Source of the DNA: Arthrobacter sp. 9AX
GTDB taxonomy: Bacteria; Actinomycetota; Actinomycetes; Actinomycetales; Micrococcaceae
Length of the DNA: 64,000 nucleotides
Direction of reading: 5' to 3'
Assembly: GCF_902506095.1 (NCBI RefSeq)
Contig: NZ_LR733293.1
Span: 1,939,885-2,003,884, forward strand
Position numbers and translations under genes: made by a program. Of this stretch, positions 45,856 to 56,494 are shown in pieces. The notes beneath the pieces are model-generated. The model saw nothing but the letters and a program-made list of their open reading frames with translations. It was not told the DNA's origin and made no database searches. The number at the start of each line of letters is the position of its first letter. Positions within the stretch are counted from its first letter, which is position 1.

Positions 45856-47832
45856 GTGCTGACAATATTCAACGCGGTCAAGCGCGTGCTGGTGGGCAGG
45901 CCATTCCGGAACGACCGGATGGCCCACACCCTGCTTCCGAAAAAGATCGCACTTCCGATCTTCGCGTCGGACGCCCTGTCCTCTGTGGCGTACGCCCCGG
46001 ACGAAATCCTGTTGACCCTGGCCTTGGCCGGGGTCAGTGCGGTGGCGTTTTCGCCGTGGGTGGGCCTGGCCGTGATGGTGGTACTCCTCACCGTGGTGGC
46101 CTCCTACCGGCAGAACGTCCACGCATACCCTTCCGGCGGCGGCGACTACGAGATCGCCAACGAGAACCTGGGCAAATTTGCGGGCCTCACCGTGGCATCG
46201 GCACTCCTGGTGGACTACGTCCTCACAGTGGCAGTGTCCATGTCCTCCGCTGCGGCGTACCTGACGACGGCGGTCCCGTCCCTCCACGGCCAGCAGGCCA
46301 CGATCGCCACCATCGGCGTGGTGATCCTCGCCCTGGTCAACCTGCGCGGCATCAAAGAGGCCGGCAGCGTATTCGCGGTACCCACCTACATCTTTATGGC
46401 ATCCATCTTCGGCATGACCGCCGTGGGCATCTACCAGGCCGCCACCGGGCAGCTGGACCAGGCACCGTCCGCCGCCTTCACCATTGTTCCCGCGCCCGGG
46501 TTCGACGAAGGCCTGGTGGGACTTGCCGGGGCGTTTCTGCTGCTGCGCGCCTTCTCCTCGGGCGCCGCGGCACTCACCGGCGTGGAAGCCATCAGCAACG
46601 GTGTCCCGAATTTCAAAGTCCCCAAAAGCAAAAACGCCGCCACCACGCTGTTGCTCCTGGGCGTGATCGGCGCGTCGATGCTGGCAGGCATTATGTTCCT
46701 GGCCCAGGCCACCAAGGTGCACATCGTGCTGGACCCCGCCACGGAGTTCCTCCTGAACGGCAGTCCGCTTCCCGAGGGCTACATCCAGAACCCCGCGATC
46801 AGCCAGATCGCCCAGACCATCTTCGGCCCCGGATCCATCCCGTTCTACATCGTGGTGGCCGCCACCGGCGTCATCCTCGTCTTCGCCTCCAACACGGCGT
46901 TCAACGGGTTCCCGGTGCTCGGTTCCATCCTTGCCCAGGACGGGTACCTTCCCCGCCAGCTCCGCACCCGGGGTGACCGGCTCGCCTTCAGCAACGGCGT
47001 GCTGGCCCTCGCCGCCGGCGCCCTGGTGCTGATCATCTCGTTCAACGCGGACGTAACAAAACTCATCCAGCTCTACATCGTGGGCGTTTTCATTTCCTTC
47101 ACCGCCAGCCAGCTGGGCATGGTCCGGCACTGGGGCAGGGAACTGAAACTGGCCAAGGACAAGGCTGTCCGGCGCCGGATGGCCAAGTCCCGCGCCATCA
47201 ACACCATCGGCTTCGGCATGACCGCACTGGTACTGGTCATTGTGCTGATCACCAAGTTCGAGCAGGGCGCCTGGATTGCCCTGCTCGCCATGTTCGTGCT
47301 TTTCCTGATCATGTGGAGCATCCGGGCGCACTATGACAACGTGGCAAGGGAACTTGCAGTGGATGAGGACTCTTCACCCCGGGCCCTCCCCACCCGCGTC
47401 CACGCCGTGCTGCTGGTATCCCACGTGCGCAAGCCGGTCCTGCGCGCCCTTGCCTACGCCCGCGCTTCGCGGCCGTCCCGGCTGGATGCCATCACCGTGG
47501 ACATCGATGCCCACGAAACAGCCCACACGGTGGCGGACTGGGAGAAGCTCGAGATTCCGGTACCGCTGACGGTATTGGCCAGCCCCTACCGCGAGACGGT
47601 CACACCCATCATGGAGTACGTCAAACAGATGCGGCGGGATTCCCCCCGCGACCTGGTAGTGGTGTACATCCCCGAATACGTCGTGGGCAAGTGGTGGGAG
47701 CAACTGGTCCACAACCAGACCGCCCTGCGCATCAAAACCCGGCTGCACTTTGAACCCGGCGTTATGGTGGCCAGCGTTCCCTGGCAGCTCAAGTCATCCG
47801 AAGAAGCGAAAAACCTGCAGGACGTCCAATGA
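45856..47832 (+). CDS. APC-superfamily permease
   Basis: A 658-residue membrane protein. About 12 helices span residues 30-470, beginning with LPKKIALPIFASDALSSVAYA, a conserved APC helix-1 motif, and YPSGGGDYEIANENLG. A roughly 150-residue cytoplasmic C-terminal domain follows (LPTRVHAVLLVSHVRKPVLRAL). The topology resembles KUP/APC-type potassium or amino-acid permeases. Its place opposite two TrkA regulators makes potassium plausible but unproven. Two consecutive GTGs exist; the second gives the usual MLTIFNAVKR start. Overlaps the next gene by ATGA. Confidence 0.88.
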   Translation: MLTIFNAVKRVLVGRPFRNDRMAHTLLPKKIALPIFASDALSSVAYAPDEILLTLALAGVSAVAFSPWVGLAVMVVLLTVVASYRQNVHAYPSGGGDYEIANENLGKFAGLTVASALLVDYVLTVAVSMSSAAAYLTTAVPSLHGQQATIATIGVVILALVNLRGIKEAGSVFAVPTYIFMASIFGMTAVGIYQAATGQLDQAPSAAFTIVPAPGFDEGLVGLAGAFLLLRAFSSGAAALTGVEAISNGVPNFKVPKSKNAATTLLLLGVIGASMLAGIMFLAQATKVHIVLDPATEFLLNGSPLPEGYIQNPAISQIAQTIFGPGSIPFYIVVAATGVILVFASNTAFNGFPVLGSILAQDGYLPRQLRTRGDRLAFSNGVLALAAGALVLIISFNADVTKLIQLYIVGVFISFTASQLGMVRHWGRELKLAKDKAVRRRMAKSRAINTIGFGMTALVLVIVLITKFEQGAWIALLAMFVLFLIMWSIRAHYDNVARELAVDEDSSPRALPTRVHAVLLVSHVRKPVLRALAYARASRPSRLDAITVDIDAHETAHTVADWEKLEIPVPLTVLASPYRETVTPIMEYVKQMRRDSPRDLVVVYIPEYVVGKWWEQLVHNQTALRIKTRLHFEPGVMVASVPWQLKSSEEAKNLQDVQ

Positions 47833-49208
47833 TTGCAAAGACACAAACCCAGCCGGCAGCTACCGGAGAGGCCGGCAGGGAAGTAGTGCTCGACGTCGGG
47901 CCCGTGGCCCACGGCGGCCACTGCGTCGCACGGCACGAAGGCCGCGTCATCTTTGTCCGCCACGCCATCCCCGGCGAAAAAGTGCGCGCCCGGCTCACCA
48001 ATGCCGATGACAAAGCCAAGTTCTGGCGCGCCGACGTGGTGGATGTCCTTGAAGCCTCGCCGGACCGGGTGGACCACTTCTGGCAACTTGCGGACTCCGG
48101 CCGGGCCTGGAGCCACGGCCACCCGCCCGTGGGCGGGGCTGAATTCGGCCACATCGCCCTGGCCCGCCAGCGCACCCTCAAGGCAGACGTGCTCACCGAA
48201 CAGCTCACCCGGCTCGCCGGCGTAGGGCAGCTGCCGCAGGACTGGGCAGGCACTTCCGTTGAAGCCGTGGGTGGAGCGTCCGACGGCGGCAGCGGCCTCG
48301 GGTGGCGCACGCGCGCCAGCTTCTCGGTCACCCCCGGCGGCAAACTGGGAATGCACGCCCACCGTTCCGGGCACATCATCCCGGTCCGCGAGATGCCACT
48401 GGCCATCGACGCCATCAACAGCCTGCGCCTGTGGGACATCGACCTGCAGGGCGTGGACCGCGTGGAGGTGGCTGCGCCGGCCAACGGGTCCCGCCCGCTG
48501 GTGCTGCTGGCCCCGGCCGAGGGCACCAAACCCAAGCGGCTCAGCGCCATCGCGGCGCAACTGCCCGCCGACGTTTCCGTGGCGGCTTTTGATCCGTTGA
48601 CGGAGGCCGTTGACCAGCTCCGTGGACGGCTGTGGGTACAGGAATCAGCCGCCGGACACGACTACCGGGTGACCGGCGCCGGATTCTGGCAGATCCACCG
48701 CGACGCGCCCGGGACACTTGTGGGGGCTGTCACACAATTCCTGCAGGGCGGCGACTTCCTGCACCCCGGCGCCGTGGTGGCGGACCTCTATGCGGGTGCC
48801 GGCCTGTTTACGGCTGTACTCGCCGACGCCGTCGGGGAAACGGGTTCCGTACTCTCCGTGGAAGGCGCCCCGGGAACCAGCCGCGATGCCCGAAAGAACC
48901 TGCACGCGGCGCCGCACGTGGAGATCGTCCAGGGCCGCGTCGAGCGCGTCCTGCACCGGAAACCGCGGAATTTCGACGCCCTGGTCCTTGATCCGCCGCG
49001 GGCCGGGGCCGGGAAAGCCGTGGTGGGCCAGCTTATTGAGTCGCACCCGCGCGCCATTGCCTACGTGTCCTGCGACCCGGCGTCGTTCGCCCGTGACGTG
49101 GGGTACTTCCGGCAGGCCGGCTGGGAACTCAAGGCCCTCCGGGCCTTCGACCTCTATCCGCACACCCATCACCTGGAGACGGTGGCCCTGCTGACTCCGG
49201 GTCCCTGA
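47829..49208 (+). CDS. TrmA/RumA-like class I SAM-dependent RNA methyltransferase
   Basis: A 459-residue enzyme of the RNA m5U methyltransferase family. An N-terminal TRAM-like domain (VVLDVGPVAHGGHCVARHEGRVIFVRHAIPGE) precedes the catalytic Rossmann domain with VADLYAGAGLFT (SAM motif), DPPRAGAG, the nucleophilic Cys in YVSCDPASFARD (C415) and the general-base Glu in HHLETVALL (E450). No CxxC-type iron-sulfur cluster motif is seen, unlike RumA/RlmD. The RNA target is unknown. Translationally coupled to the APC permease. Confidence 0.92.
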   Translation: MIAKTQTQPAATGEAGREVVLDVGPVAHGGHCVARHEGRVIFVRHAIPGEKVRARLTNADDKAKFWRADVVDVLEASPDRVDHFWQLADSGRAWSHGHPPVGGAEFGHIALARQRTLKADVLTEQLTRLAGVGQLPQDWAGTSVEAVGGASDGGSGLGWRTRASFSVTPGGKLGMHAHRSGHIIPVREMPLAIDAINSLRLWDIDLQGVDRVEVAAPANGSRPLVLLAPAEGTKPKRLSAIAAQLPADVSVAAFDPLTEAVDQLRGRLWVQESAAGHDYRVTGAGFWQIHRDAPGTLVGAVTQFLQGGDFLHPGAVVADLYAGAGLFTAVLADAVGETGSVLSVEGAPGTSRDARKNLHAAPHVEIVQGRVERVLHRKPRNFDALVLDPPRAGAGKAVVGQLIESHPRAIAYVSCDPASFARDVGYFRQAGWELKALRAFDLYPHTHHLETVALLTPGP

Positions 49209-49224
49209 TGCCAATTAGTATTTC

Positions 49225-49246
49225 GACTACTATGGCGGTAGTAGTC
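49225..49246. promoter_or_regulatory. Perfect inverted repeat upstream of acnA
   Basis: GACTACTA-TGGCGG-TAGTAGTC, eight-base perfect arms, 17 bases after the methyltransferase stop and about 55-75 bp upstream of the candidate acnA -10. It could be an operator for acnA or a short terminator stem. Confidence 0.45.
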
Positions 49247-49299
49247 CCACGTCGCGCTCCGTAATCACGGCCGGCCGTGTGCAATTTTCAGGCCCTGGA

Positions 49300-49305
49300 T
49301 ATAGT
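49300..49305 (+). promoter_or_regulatory. Candidate -10 for acnA
   Basis: TATAGT (5 of 6 to consensus), about 70 bp before the acnA ATG. GTGTGC is 17 bp upstream as a weak -35. It lies inside a GGCCCT/AGGGCC inverted repeat (49291-49312). Confidence 0.45.
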
Positions 49306-49374
49306 TAGGGCCTCCTAACTAGCAGGCGGTCAACCGCGCGACAAAGATGAAACTGTTGCGAGAGGAGTCCTGCG

Positions 49375-52200
49375 ATGAGCACTGTGGACAGCTTCGGTTC
49401 AAAAGGCAAACTTAATGTAGCCGGAACCGAATACGAAATTTTCCGGTTGAACTCCGTTGAAGGTGCAGAAAACCTTCCGTTCAGCCTCAAGGTATTGCTT
49501 GAAAACCTGTTGAGGACCGAGGACGGCGCGAACATCACTGCCGATCACGTCCGCGCCTTGGCAGGCTGGGATCCCAACGCCCAGCCCGATACAGAAATCC
49601 AGTTCACGCCTGCACGCGTGATCATGCAGGACTTCACCGGCGTTCCCTGCGTGGTTGACCTGGCGACAATGCGCGAAGCGGTCAAGGAACTGGGCGGAGA
49701 CCCCAAGCGGGTCAACCCCCTGGCACCTGCCGAGATGGTCATTGACCACTCGGTCCAGATCGATGCCTTCGGCAACTCCGGCGCGCTGGAGCGCAACATG
49801 GAGATTGAATACCAGCGCAACGGGGAGCGTTACCAGTTCCTGCGCTGGGGCCAGACGGCATTCGACGACTTCAAGGTGGTCCCGCCGGGAACCGGCATCG
49901 TGCACCAGGTCAACATCGAATACCTGGCGCGCACCGTGATGACCCGTGAAGTTGATGGCGCCCTGCGCGCCTACCCCGACACCTGCGTCGGGACCGACTC
50001 GCACACCACCATGGTCAACGGCCTGGGTGTGCTCGGCTGGGGCGTTGGAGGCATCGAAGCCGAGGCTGCCATGCTGGGCCAGCCCGTCTCCATGCTGATC
50101 CCGCGTGTTGTGGGCTTCAAGCTCAGCGGCAGCATCCCGGCGGGCGCCACGGCTACCGACGTGGTGCTGACCATCACCGAAATGCTCCGCAAGCACGGCG
50201 TGGTGGGCAAGTTCGTGGAGTTCTACGGCGAAGGTGTGGCCGCTGTGCCGCTGGCCAACCGCGCCACCATCGGCAACATGAGCCCGGAATTCGGTTCCAC
50301 GGCTGCCATGTTCCCGATTGACGACGTCACCCTGGACTACCTGCGCCTCACCGGCCGCTCGGAGCAGAGCGTTGCCCTCGTGGAGTCCTACGCGAAGGAA
50401 CAGGGCCTCTGGCACGATCCTTCGCGCGAGATCAAGTTCTCCGAGTACCTGGAACTGGACCTGTCCACGGTTGTTCCGTCCATCGCCGGCCCCAAGCGCC
50501 CGCAGGACCGCATCGAACTGACCGAGGCCAAAGACGAGTTCCGCCACGACCTGAAGAACTACGTCTCCCACGACGCCAACGCCGGCACCCTGGACGAATC
50601 GCTCGAGGAGACCTTCCCGGCCTCGGACGCACCGTCCTTCACCAGCGGCGCAACCCACGTCTCGGACACGGACCGCGAACCGCCGAAGTACTCGGCAGGC
50701 CACGGGGGAGCGGGCCGCATCTCCAACCCGGTCCCGGTCAAGATGGAAGACGGACGCGAGTTCGAACTGGACCACGGTGCAGTCACCATCGCCTCCATCA
50801 CCTCCTGCACCAACACGTCCAACCCCTCGGTCATGCTGGCCGCAGCGGTCCTGGCGCGCAACGCCGTCGACAAGGGCCTCACCGCCAAGCCGTGGGTCAA
50901 GACGTCTGTTGCCCCGGGCTCCAAGGTGGTCACCGACTACTACGAGAAGTCCGGCCTGACCCCCTACCTGGAGAAGCTCGGCTTCTACATCGTGGGCTAC
51001 GGCTGCGCCACCTGCATCGGCAACTCCGGCCCGCTGGAAGCTGAAATCTCCGAGGCCATCCAGGCCAACGACCTCGCCGTCTCGGCAGTCCTCTCGGGCA
51101 ACCGCAACTTCGAAGGCCGCATCAACCCGGACGTTAAGATGAACTACCTGGCCTCCCCGCCGCTGGTCATCGCCTACGCCCTGGCCGGTTCCATGGACTT
51201 CGACTTCGAGACCGACGCCCTGGGCCAGGACCAGGCCGGCAACGACGTATTCCTGAAGGACATCTGGCCGAACCCGGTTGAGGTCCAGCAGGTCATCGAC
51301 TCCTCGATTGACAAGGACATGTTTGCCAAGGGCTACGAAGGCGTCTTCGAAGGTGACGAGCGCTGGAAGGCCCTCGACACCCCCGCCGGCGACACCTTCG
51401 CCTGGGATCCGAACTCCACCTACGTCCGGAAGCCCCCGTACTTCGAGGGCATGCAGGCCCAGCCGGAGCCGGTCAAGGACATCACGGGCGCCCGCGTGCT
51501 CCTGAAGCTGGGCGACTCGGTCACCACCGACCACATCTCCCCGGCCGGTTCCTTCAAGTCCGACACCCCCGCCGGCCAGTACCTGCTTGCCAACGGTGTG
51601 GAGCGCAAGGACTTTAACTCCTACGGCTCGCGCCGCGGCAACCACGAAGTGATGATCCGCGGCACGTTCGCAAACATCCGCATCAAAAACCAGATCCTGG
51701 ACGGTGTCGAAGGTGGTTTCACCCGCGACTTCACCCAGGAAGGTGGCCCGCAGGCCTACGTCTACGACGCTGCGCAGAACTACCAGGCAGCCGGCACCCC
51801 GCTGGTGGTCCTGGCAGGCAAGGAATACGGTTCCGGTTCTTCCCGTGACTGGGCTGCCAAGGGTACCGCCCTGCTGGGCGTCAAGGCCGTCATCGCCGAG
51901 AGCTATGAGCGCATCCACCGCTCCAACCTCATTGGCATGGGCGTCCTGCCGCTGCAGTTCCCGGCCGGTGAGTCCGCCGCCAGCCTGGGCCTGTCCGGCA
52001 CGGAAACGTTCTCCGTTGAGGGAGTCACCGCCCTGAACGATGGCACCACGCCGAAGACCCTCAAGGTCACCGCCACTGCCGAGGACGGCAGCTCCCAGAG
52101 CTTCGACGCGGTCCTGCGCATCGATACCCCGGGTGAAGCGGACTACTACCGCAACGGCGGCATCCTGCAGTACGTGCTGCGCCAGATCTCCGCCAACTAG
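49375..52200 (+). CDS. acnA: Aconitate hydratase A
   Basis: TCA-cycle enzyme interconverting citrate and isocitrate with a [4Fe-4S] cluster. The 941-residue protein has the cluster cysteines in [11 protein letters not shown] (C478) and [12 protein letters not shown] (C544, C547), and the C-terminal swivelling domain ([14 protein letters not shown] is seen as [14 protein letters not shown]). About 60 residues (393-450, with [12 protein letters not shown]) are inserted between conserved blocks, as in other actinobacterial AcnA. ATG at 49375 with AGAGGAG upstream. Monocistronic with a strong terminator. Confidence 0.97.
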   Translation: MSTVDSFGSKGKLNVAGTEYEIFRLNSVEGAENLPFSLKVLLENLLRTEDGANITADHVRALAGWDPNAQPDTEIQFTPARVIMQDFTGVPCVVDLATMREAVKELGGDPKRVNPLAPAEMVIDHSVQIDAFGNSGALERNMEIEYQRNGERYQFLRWGQTAFDDFKVVPPGTGIVHQVNIEYLARTVMTREVDGALRAYPDTCVGTDSHTTMVNGLGVLGWGVGGIEAEAAMLGQPVSMLIPRVVGFKLSGSIPAGATATDVVLTITEMLRKHGVVGKFVEFYGEGVAAVPLANRATIGNMSPEFGSTAAMFPIDDVTLDYLRLTGRSEQSVALVESYAKEQGLWHDPSREIKFSEYLELDLSTVVPSIAGPKRPQDRIELTEAKDEFRHDLKNYVSHDANAGTLDESLEETFPASDAPSFTSGATHVSDTDREPPKYSAGHGGAGRISNPVPVKMEDGREFELDHGAVTIASITSCTNTSNPSVMLAAAVLARNAVDKGLTAKPWVKTSVAPGSKVVTDYYEKSGLTPYLEKLGFYIVGYGCATCIGNSGPLEAEISEAIQANDLAVSAVLSGNRNFEGRINPDVKMNYLASPPLVIAYALAGSMDFDFETDALGQDQAGNDVFLKDIWPNPVEVQQVIDSSIDKDMFAKGYEGVFEGDERWKALDTPAGDTFAWDPNSTYVRKPPYFEGMQAQPEPVKDITGARVLLKLGDSVTTDHISPAGSFKSDTPAGQYLLANGVERKDFNSYGSRRGNHEVMIRGTFANIRIKNQILDGVEGGFTRDFTQEGGPQAYVYDAAQNYQAAGTPLVVLAGKEYGSGSSRDWAAKGTALLGVKAVIAESYERIHRSNLIGMGVLPLQFPAGESAASLGLSGTETFSVEGVTALNDGTTPKTLKVTATAEDGSSQSFDAVLRIDTPGEADYYRNGGILQYVLRQISAN

Positions 52201-52227
52201 CGGTAACCGGCACGCACGCAGCACCAC

Positions 52228-52270
52228 CCGAAGCCCCGGCCGGTCACCGACCAGCCGGGGCTTCGGCTTT
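52228..52270 (+). terminator. Terminator of acnA
   Basis: CCGAAGCCCCGGC (52228-52240) pairs perfectly with GCCGGGGCTTCGG (52254-52266), followed by CTTT. Confidence 0.9.
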
Positions 52271-52355
52271 GCATGGGGGCTTTGCAGCCGGGTCTGGTCC
52301 GGCGGACCAAGGCGTTAGAGTTAAACGGCACGTCTACCACCCGAAGGAGGGGTCA

Positions 52356-54329
52356 TTGGGAATCTTGGACACCATCCGGAATCCGCAGGACCTGAACGAG
52401 TTGTCCGAAGAGCAGCTGAACCAGCTGGCTTCGGAGATCAGGGACTTCCTGATCACGAACGTCTCCCAGACGGGCGGCCACCTCGGACCTAACCTCGGCG
52501 TGGTGGAGTTGACGCTCGCCGTGCACCGCATCTTCGACTCGCCCCGCGACAGCATCGTGTTTGACACTGGACACCAGTCCTACGTCCACAAGCTCCTCAC
52601 CGGGCGCCAGGACTTCAGCACCCTCCGGCAGGAAGGCGGCCTGTCCGGCTACCCGTCCCGCGCGGAGTCCGGGCACGACATCGTGGAAAGCTCCCACGCC
52701 TCGTCGTCACTGTCCTGGGCCGACGGCATCTCCCGCGCCCGCCAGTTGACCGGTGAGGGCGACCGGCACGTCGTCGCCGTCATAGGAGACGGCGCCCTCA
52801 CCGGCGGCATGGCCTGGGAGGCCATTAACAACATCGCGGCGGACAAGCGGCGCCGCGTAGTCATTGTGGTTAATGACAACGGCAGGTCCTACGCCCCCAC
52901 CGTGGGCGGCTTCGCCGACTACCTCGCCTCACTCCGCCCCACCATTGACTCCTTCCGCGCCACCCCCGCCTACGAACGGGCCCTGGACTGGTGGAAGAAG
53001 AAGCTGCAAAACGGCGGACCGATGGGCCAATTCACCTACAAGAGCCTCCACGCCATGAAAAAGGGCATCAAGGACTGGTGGGCCCCGCAGGGCATGTTCG
53101 AGGACCTCGGCATGAAATACATCGGCCCCGTGGACGGCCACAACCTCCAGGCCATGGAGCATGCGCTGTCCACTGCCAGGAACTACGCCGGCCCGGTCAT
53201 CGTCCACGCCATGACCGAAAAGGGCCACGGTTACGCACCCGCCCGTGCCCACGAAGCCGACCAGTTCCACGCGGTGGGCATTATCGACCCCGAGACCGGG
53301 GAACCCACAGGTACCGCCGGCGCCAAGTCGTGGACCTCGGTATTCGCTGACGAAATTGCCGCCATCGCCGATGAGCGTGAGGATGTGGTGGGCATCACCG
53401 GCGCCATGCTCATCCCCGTGGGCCTGCACAAGTTCGCCGCCCGGCACCCGGAGCGGGTCATCGACGTCGGCATCGCCGAACAGCACGCCCTGACCTCCGC
53501 CGCCGGCATGGCCTTCGGCGGCCTGCACCCGGTTGTAGCCGTCTATGCCACCTTCCTGAACCGCGCCTTCGACCAGCTCCTGATGGATGTTGCCCTGCAC
53601 AAGGCCGGCGTCACCATCGTCCTGGACCGTGCCGGTGTCACCGGCCCGGACGGCGCCAGCCACCACGGCATGTGGGATATGTCCATGGTCCAAATTGTCC
53701 CCGGCCTCCACCTGGCAGCGCCCCGCGATGCCAGCCGGCTGCGCGAGGAACTCCGCGAGGCCGTGGCCATCAGCGACGCTCCCTCAGTGGTCCGCTTCTC
53801 CAAGGGATCCGTCGGCGCTGAGGTGGAAGCGCTGGAGCGCCTGGGCGACGGCGTGGATGTCCTCTCCCGCCGGCCCTCGGGCTCCACCGAGAACGACGTC
53901 CTGATCATCTCCGTGGGCGCCATGTCCGAACTTGCGTTGGATGTCTCCAACCGGCTCGGCGCGCAGGGCATCAGCACCACGGTGGTGGACCCGCGCTGGG
54001 TGCTTCCCGTCCCGCGCTCCATCATCGCGCTGGCATCACACCACCGCCTGGTGATCTGCATCGAGGACGGCGTCCGCGCCGGTGGCGTGGGTTCCCGGAT
54101 CCGGCAGGAAATGCGTGCCGCAGGGGTGGATACCGCCCTGAATGAGGTGGGCCTGCCGGTCGAATTCCTGGACCACGGCACCCGCAGCCAGGTCCTGGAA
54201 CGCGTGGGCCTGACCGCCCAGCAGATAACGCACGACGTCGTAGCCCAGGTTCTCGGGACCAAGGTCCCCTTTGCGCGTCCCCTGCCGGGCCAGCAGCATC
54301 CCACCACCGGCAGCCTTCCGATCCTGTGA
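52356..54329 (+). CDS. dxs: 1-deoxy-D-xylulose-5-phosphate synthase
   Basis: First enzyme of the MEP isoprenoid pathway, thiamine-diphosphate dependent, joining pyruvate and glyceraldehyde-3-phosphate. The 657-residue protein has [17 protein letters not shown] near the N-terminus, the TPP motif [15 protein letters not shown]...[10 protein letters not shown], and the transketolase-type C-terminal halves with [17 protein letters not shown] and [19 protein letters not shown]. The start is a TTG with an excellent AAGGAGGGG 4 nt upstream; the in-frame ATG 87 bases earlier has none. Overlaps the next gene (GTGA). Confidence 0.95.
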   Translation: MGILDTIRNPQDLNELSEEQLNQLASEIRDFLITNVSQTGGHLGPNLGVVELTLAVHRIFDSPRDSIVFDTGHQSYVHKLLTGRQDFSTLRQEGGLSGYPSRAESGHDIVESSHASSSLSWADGISRARQLTGEGDRHVVAVIGDGALTGGMAWEAINNIAADKRRRVVIVVNDNGRSYAPTVGGFADYLASLRPTIDSFRATPAYERALDWWKKKLQNGGPMGQFTYKSLHAMKKGIKDWWAPQGMFEDLGMKYIGPVDGHNLQAMEHALSTARNYAGPVIVHAMTEKGHGYAPARAHEADQFHAVGIIDPETGEPTGTAGAKSWTSVFADEIAAIADEREDVVGITGAMLIPVGLHKFAARHPERVIDVGIAEQHALTSAAGMAFGGLHPVVAVYATFLNRAFDQLLMDVALHKAGVTIVLDRAGVTGPDGASHHGMWDMSMVQIVPGLHLAAPRDASRLREELREAVAISDAPSVVRFSKGSVGAEVEALERLGDGVDVLSRRPSGSTENDVLIISVGAMSELALDVSNRLGAQGISTTVVDPRWVLPVPRSIIALASHHRLVICIEDGVRAGGVGSRIRQEMRAAGVDTALNEVGLPVEFLDHGTRSQVLERVGLTAQQITHDVVAQVLGTKVPFARPLPGQQHPTTGSLPIL

Positions 54330-54943
54330 GGGGAGAGGACCTGCTGAAGTATCCCGGCGTTCTGGGCGACCTCGCAGGAGAACCCCACGCGGCCACCGTC
54401 CGTGAACCGGAGGGCCTCGAACCGGGCCACCTGGTGGTGGCCCGCAACCGCAAGTGGAACGGCAAAGCGCACTGGGTGGTCCCCGGGCGCTACCTGGGTG
54501 AAGACCGGCACGGCTGGTGGATCTTCCAGGGGACCAACGAGTTCTGCTCCCGGCCCGGTGCCGCGTTCTATACAAAATCCGACGCCGTCCTGCTGGTACC
54601 CCGCGACGGTGACTGGGTGGCCACGTTCTACGACGACGCCCATCCCGGCGGAGTCCGGATCTACATCGACCTTGCGGTGGCCCATGAATGGAACCCCATC
54701 CGGCCATCCGTCACCGAGTTCCACGTCATCGACATGGACCTGGACGTGGTGCGGACAACGGGCCGCGGCGTGTTCATCGATGACGAGGACGAGTTCGCCG
54801 AACACCGCGTTGCAATGGACTACCCGGCAGGCCTGGTGGATTCACTGGAGGCCGCCGCAGGACAGCTTTACCAGGCCGTGAAGGCGGAGCAGGCACCCTT
54901 CGACGGCACCGACGTGAAATGGTTTACAAAGGGACGGTTATGA
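54326..54943 (+). CDS. DUF402-family protein
   Basis: A 205-residue protein with the DUF402 (FomD-like) pattern: [44 protein letters not shown] and [30 protein letters not shown], rich in the acidic residues that bind metal in this family. Characterised relatives are nucleoside di/triphosphate or CMP-phosphonate hydrolases; the substrate here is unknown. GTG start overlaps the dxs stop, and its own stop overlaps the next ATG, so three genes are translationally chained. Confidence 0.87.
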   Translation: MRGEDLLKYPGVLGDLAGEPHAATVREPEGLEPGHLVVARNRKWNGKAHWVVPGRYLGEDRHGWWIFQGTNEFCSRPGAAFYTKSDAVLLVPRDGDWVATFYDDAHPGGVRIYIDLAVAHEWNPIRPSVTEFHVIDMDLDVVRTTGRGVFIDDEDEFAEHRVAMDYPAGLVDSLEAAAGQLYQAVKAEQAPFDGTDVKWFTKGRL

Positions 54944-55500
54944 GCGGCATTGTCAGGGTCTACAAACGCGACGACGAGGGCACTCTCCACTTCCGGGAAG
55001 CCTGGTTCGACGAGGACTACAGCCAGTTCGTGATGAACTACGGCGTGGTGGGCCACCAAAGCAAGACTGAAGAAACCGACGTTCCGGACGCCGCGGCTGC
55101 CGACGGACTCCTGGACGCGTTTGCGGTCCAGTGCGCCGAGGACGGGTATGCCGAAATCGCGGAGGAGGATCAGTTCTGGGTGGTGGCCCAGTTCGCGCTC
55201 AAAACCCGGGAAGGCACCGACAGGGACCGTTACCTGGAGGAAAAGGCCAAGGACGCCCTGATCAGCCACCTTGCCTGGCGCGGGCTTGGAACAGTGGAGC
55301 GCTCCGAATTCACCGACTTCAAGCTCAACCTCTTCTGCCTCTGCCCTGAGGTCAACAAGGCGGTCAATGCCATCAAGGTCTGCGCCCGGAACGAGGACCT
55401 GGACTTTACCAAGCTCAGCATCGGGGCTGCCCCGCACGGCGATCCGCAGAACTTCAAGCTCAAGCACTCAGCCAAGCCCGCCACCACCTTCAGCCTCTAG
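54940..55500 (+). CDS. Hypothetical protein coupled to DUF402
   Basis: A 186-residue soluble acidic protein I do not recognise. It starts [44 protein letters not shown], split here at residue 20, reminiscent of WGR-like or immunity-type beta-rich N-termini. It contains a later cluster of cysteines (LFCLCPEVNKAV, VCARNEDLD). No membrane segment or signal peptide. The ATG overlaps the DUF402 stop (ATGA); a start 21 bases earlier is possible but less neat. Confidence 0.85.
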   Translation: MSGIVRVYKRDDEGTLHFREAWFDEDYSQFVMNYGVVGHQSKTEETDVPDAAAADGLLDAFAVQCAEDGYAEIAEEDQFWVVAQFALKTREGTDRDRYLEEKAKDALISHLAWRGLGTVERSEFTDFKLNLFCLCPEVNKAVNAIKVCARNEDLDFTKLSIGAAPHGDPQNFKLKHSAKPATTFSL

Positions 55501-55508
55501 GAGTTTCT

Positions 55509-56486
55509 GTGACCACGTACCGCCGCGTCGGAAAGTCCGGCCTGACCGTTTCCACCGTGGGCCTGGGCTGCAACAACCTGGGCCGGGCCAACACCCCCAC
55601 CGAGACGCAGGGAGCCACCGATGCGGTGGTCAACGCCGCGCTGGACGCCGGAATTACCCTGTTCGACGTCGCCGACACCTACGGCAAGGAACCGGGGCTG
55701 AGCGAAACGATGCTCGGTAAAGCGCTCGGCACCAGGCGGTCCGGCGTCGTCGTTGCCACCAAGTTCGGCATGGACATGAAAGGCGCCAGCGGCCCGGACT
55801 TCGGTGCCCGCGGTTCCCGCCGCTACATCATCCAGGCCGTGGAAGCCTCGCTCCGCCGGCTGGGCACCGACTGGATCGACCTCTACCAGTTCCACACCCC
55901 GGACCCGCTGACCCCGATCGATGAAACCCTGTCCGCCCTGGACACTCTGGTCACCAGCGGCAAGGTCCGCTACATCGGGCACTCCAACCGGGCGGGCTGG
56001 CAGATCGCCCAGGCCGAGTACGTTGCGCGCGAACTCGGGGGAGCACGCTTCATCTCCACCCAGAACCACTACAACCTGCTGGACCGGCGCGCCGAGCTCG
56101 AAGTTACCCCGGCGGCGGCGGAATTCGGCCTCGGCGTCCTTCCGTATTTCCCGCTGGCCAACGGACTGCTGACCGGCAAGTACGCGCCCGGCCACGCCCC
56201 CGACGGCTCGCGGCTCAGCCACACCCGCCAGCACATGGTCCACGACGCCGACTGGGACCAGCTGGCCAGGTTCAGCAGCTTCGCCAGGGAACGCGGACTC
56301 TCCGAGATCCAGGTGGCCTTCTCCTGGCTGGCGGCCCAGCCGTCCGTGGCCAGCGTCATCGCCGGCGCCACCCGGCCGGAACAGGTCCGGCAGAACGCTG
56401 AAGCAGCGGACTGGATTCCTTCCGACAAGGACCTCGTGGAGCTGGACAACGTCTTCCCCGCGGAGCCCAAGGTGGCGCTCTTCTAG
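55509..56486 (+). CDS. Aldo/keto reductase
   Basis: A 325-residue NADPH-dependent reductase with a TIM-barrel pattern. The catalytic tetrad is visible: Asp and Tyr in FDVADTYGKEPG, Lys in VVATKFGMD and His in DLYQFHTPDP. The cofactor-binding end VASVIAGATRPEQVRQNAEA is typical of the YajO/Tas-like branch (AKR11-13). Substrate unknown. GTG start with TAGGAG upstream. It is followed by the nucleoside hydrolase with an 8-bp gap, so they are co-transcribed. Confidence 0.92.
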   Translation: MTTYRRVGKSGLTVSTVGLGCNNLGRANTPTETQGATDAVVNAALDAGITLFDVADTYGKEPGLSETMLGKALGTRRSGVVVATKFGMDMKGASGPDFGARGSRRYIIQAVEASLRRLGTDWIDLYQFHTPDPLTPIDETLSALDTLVTSGKVRYIGHSNRAGWQIAQAEYVARELGGARFISTQNHYNLLDRRAELEVTPAAAEFGLGVLPYFPLANGLLTGKYAPGHAPDGSRLSHTRQHMVHDADWDQLARFSSFARERGLSEIQVAFSWLAAQPSVASVIAGATRPEQVRQNAEAADWIPSDKDLVELDNVFPAEPKVALF

Positions 56487-56494
56487 GAACGGAC

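Noticed and set aside
50554..50730. acnA insertion as a foreign domain
   Set aside because: The FPASD-containing insert is, to my knowledge, shared by other actinobacterial aconitases, so it is a lineage feature and not an unusual event.
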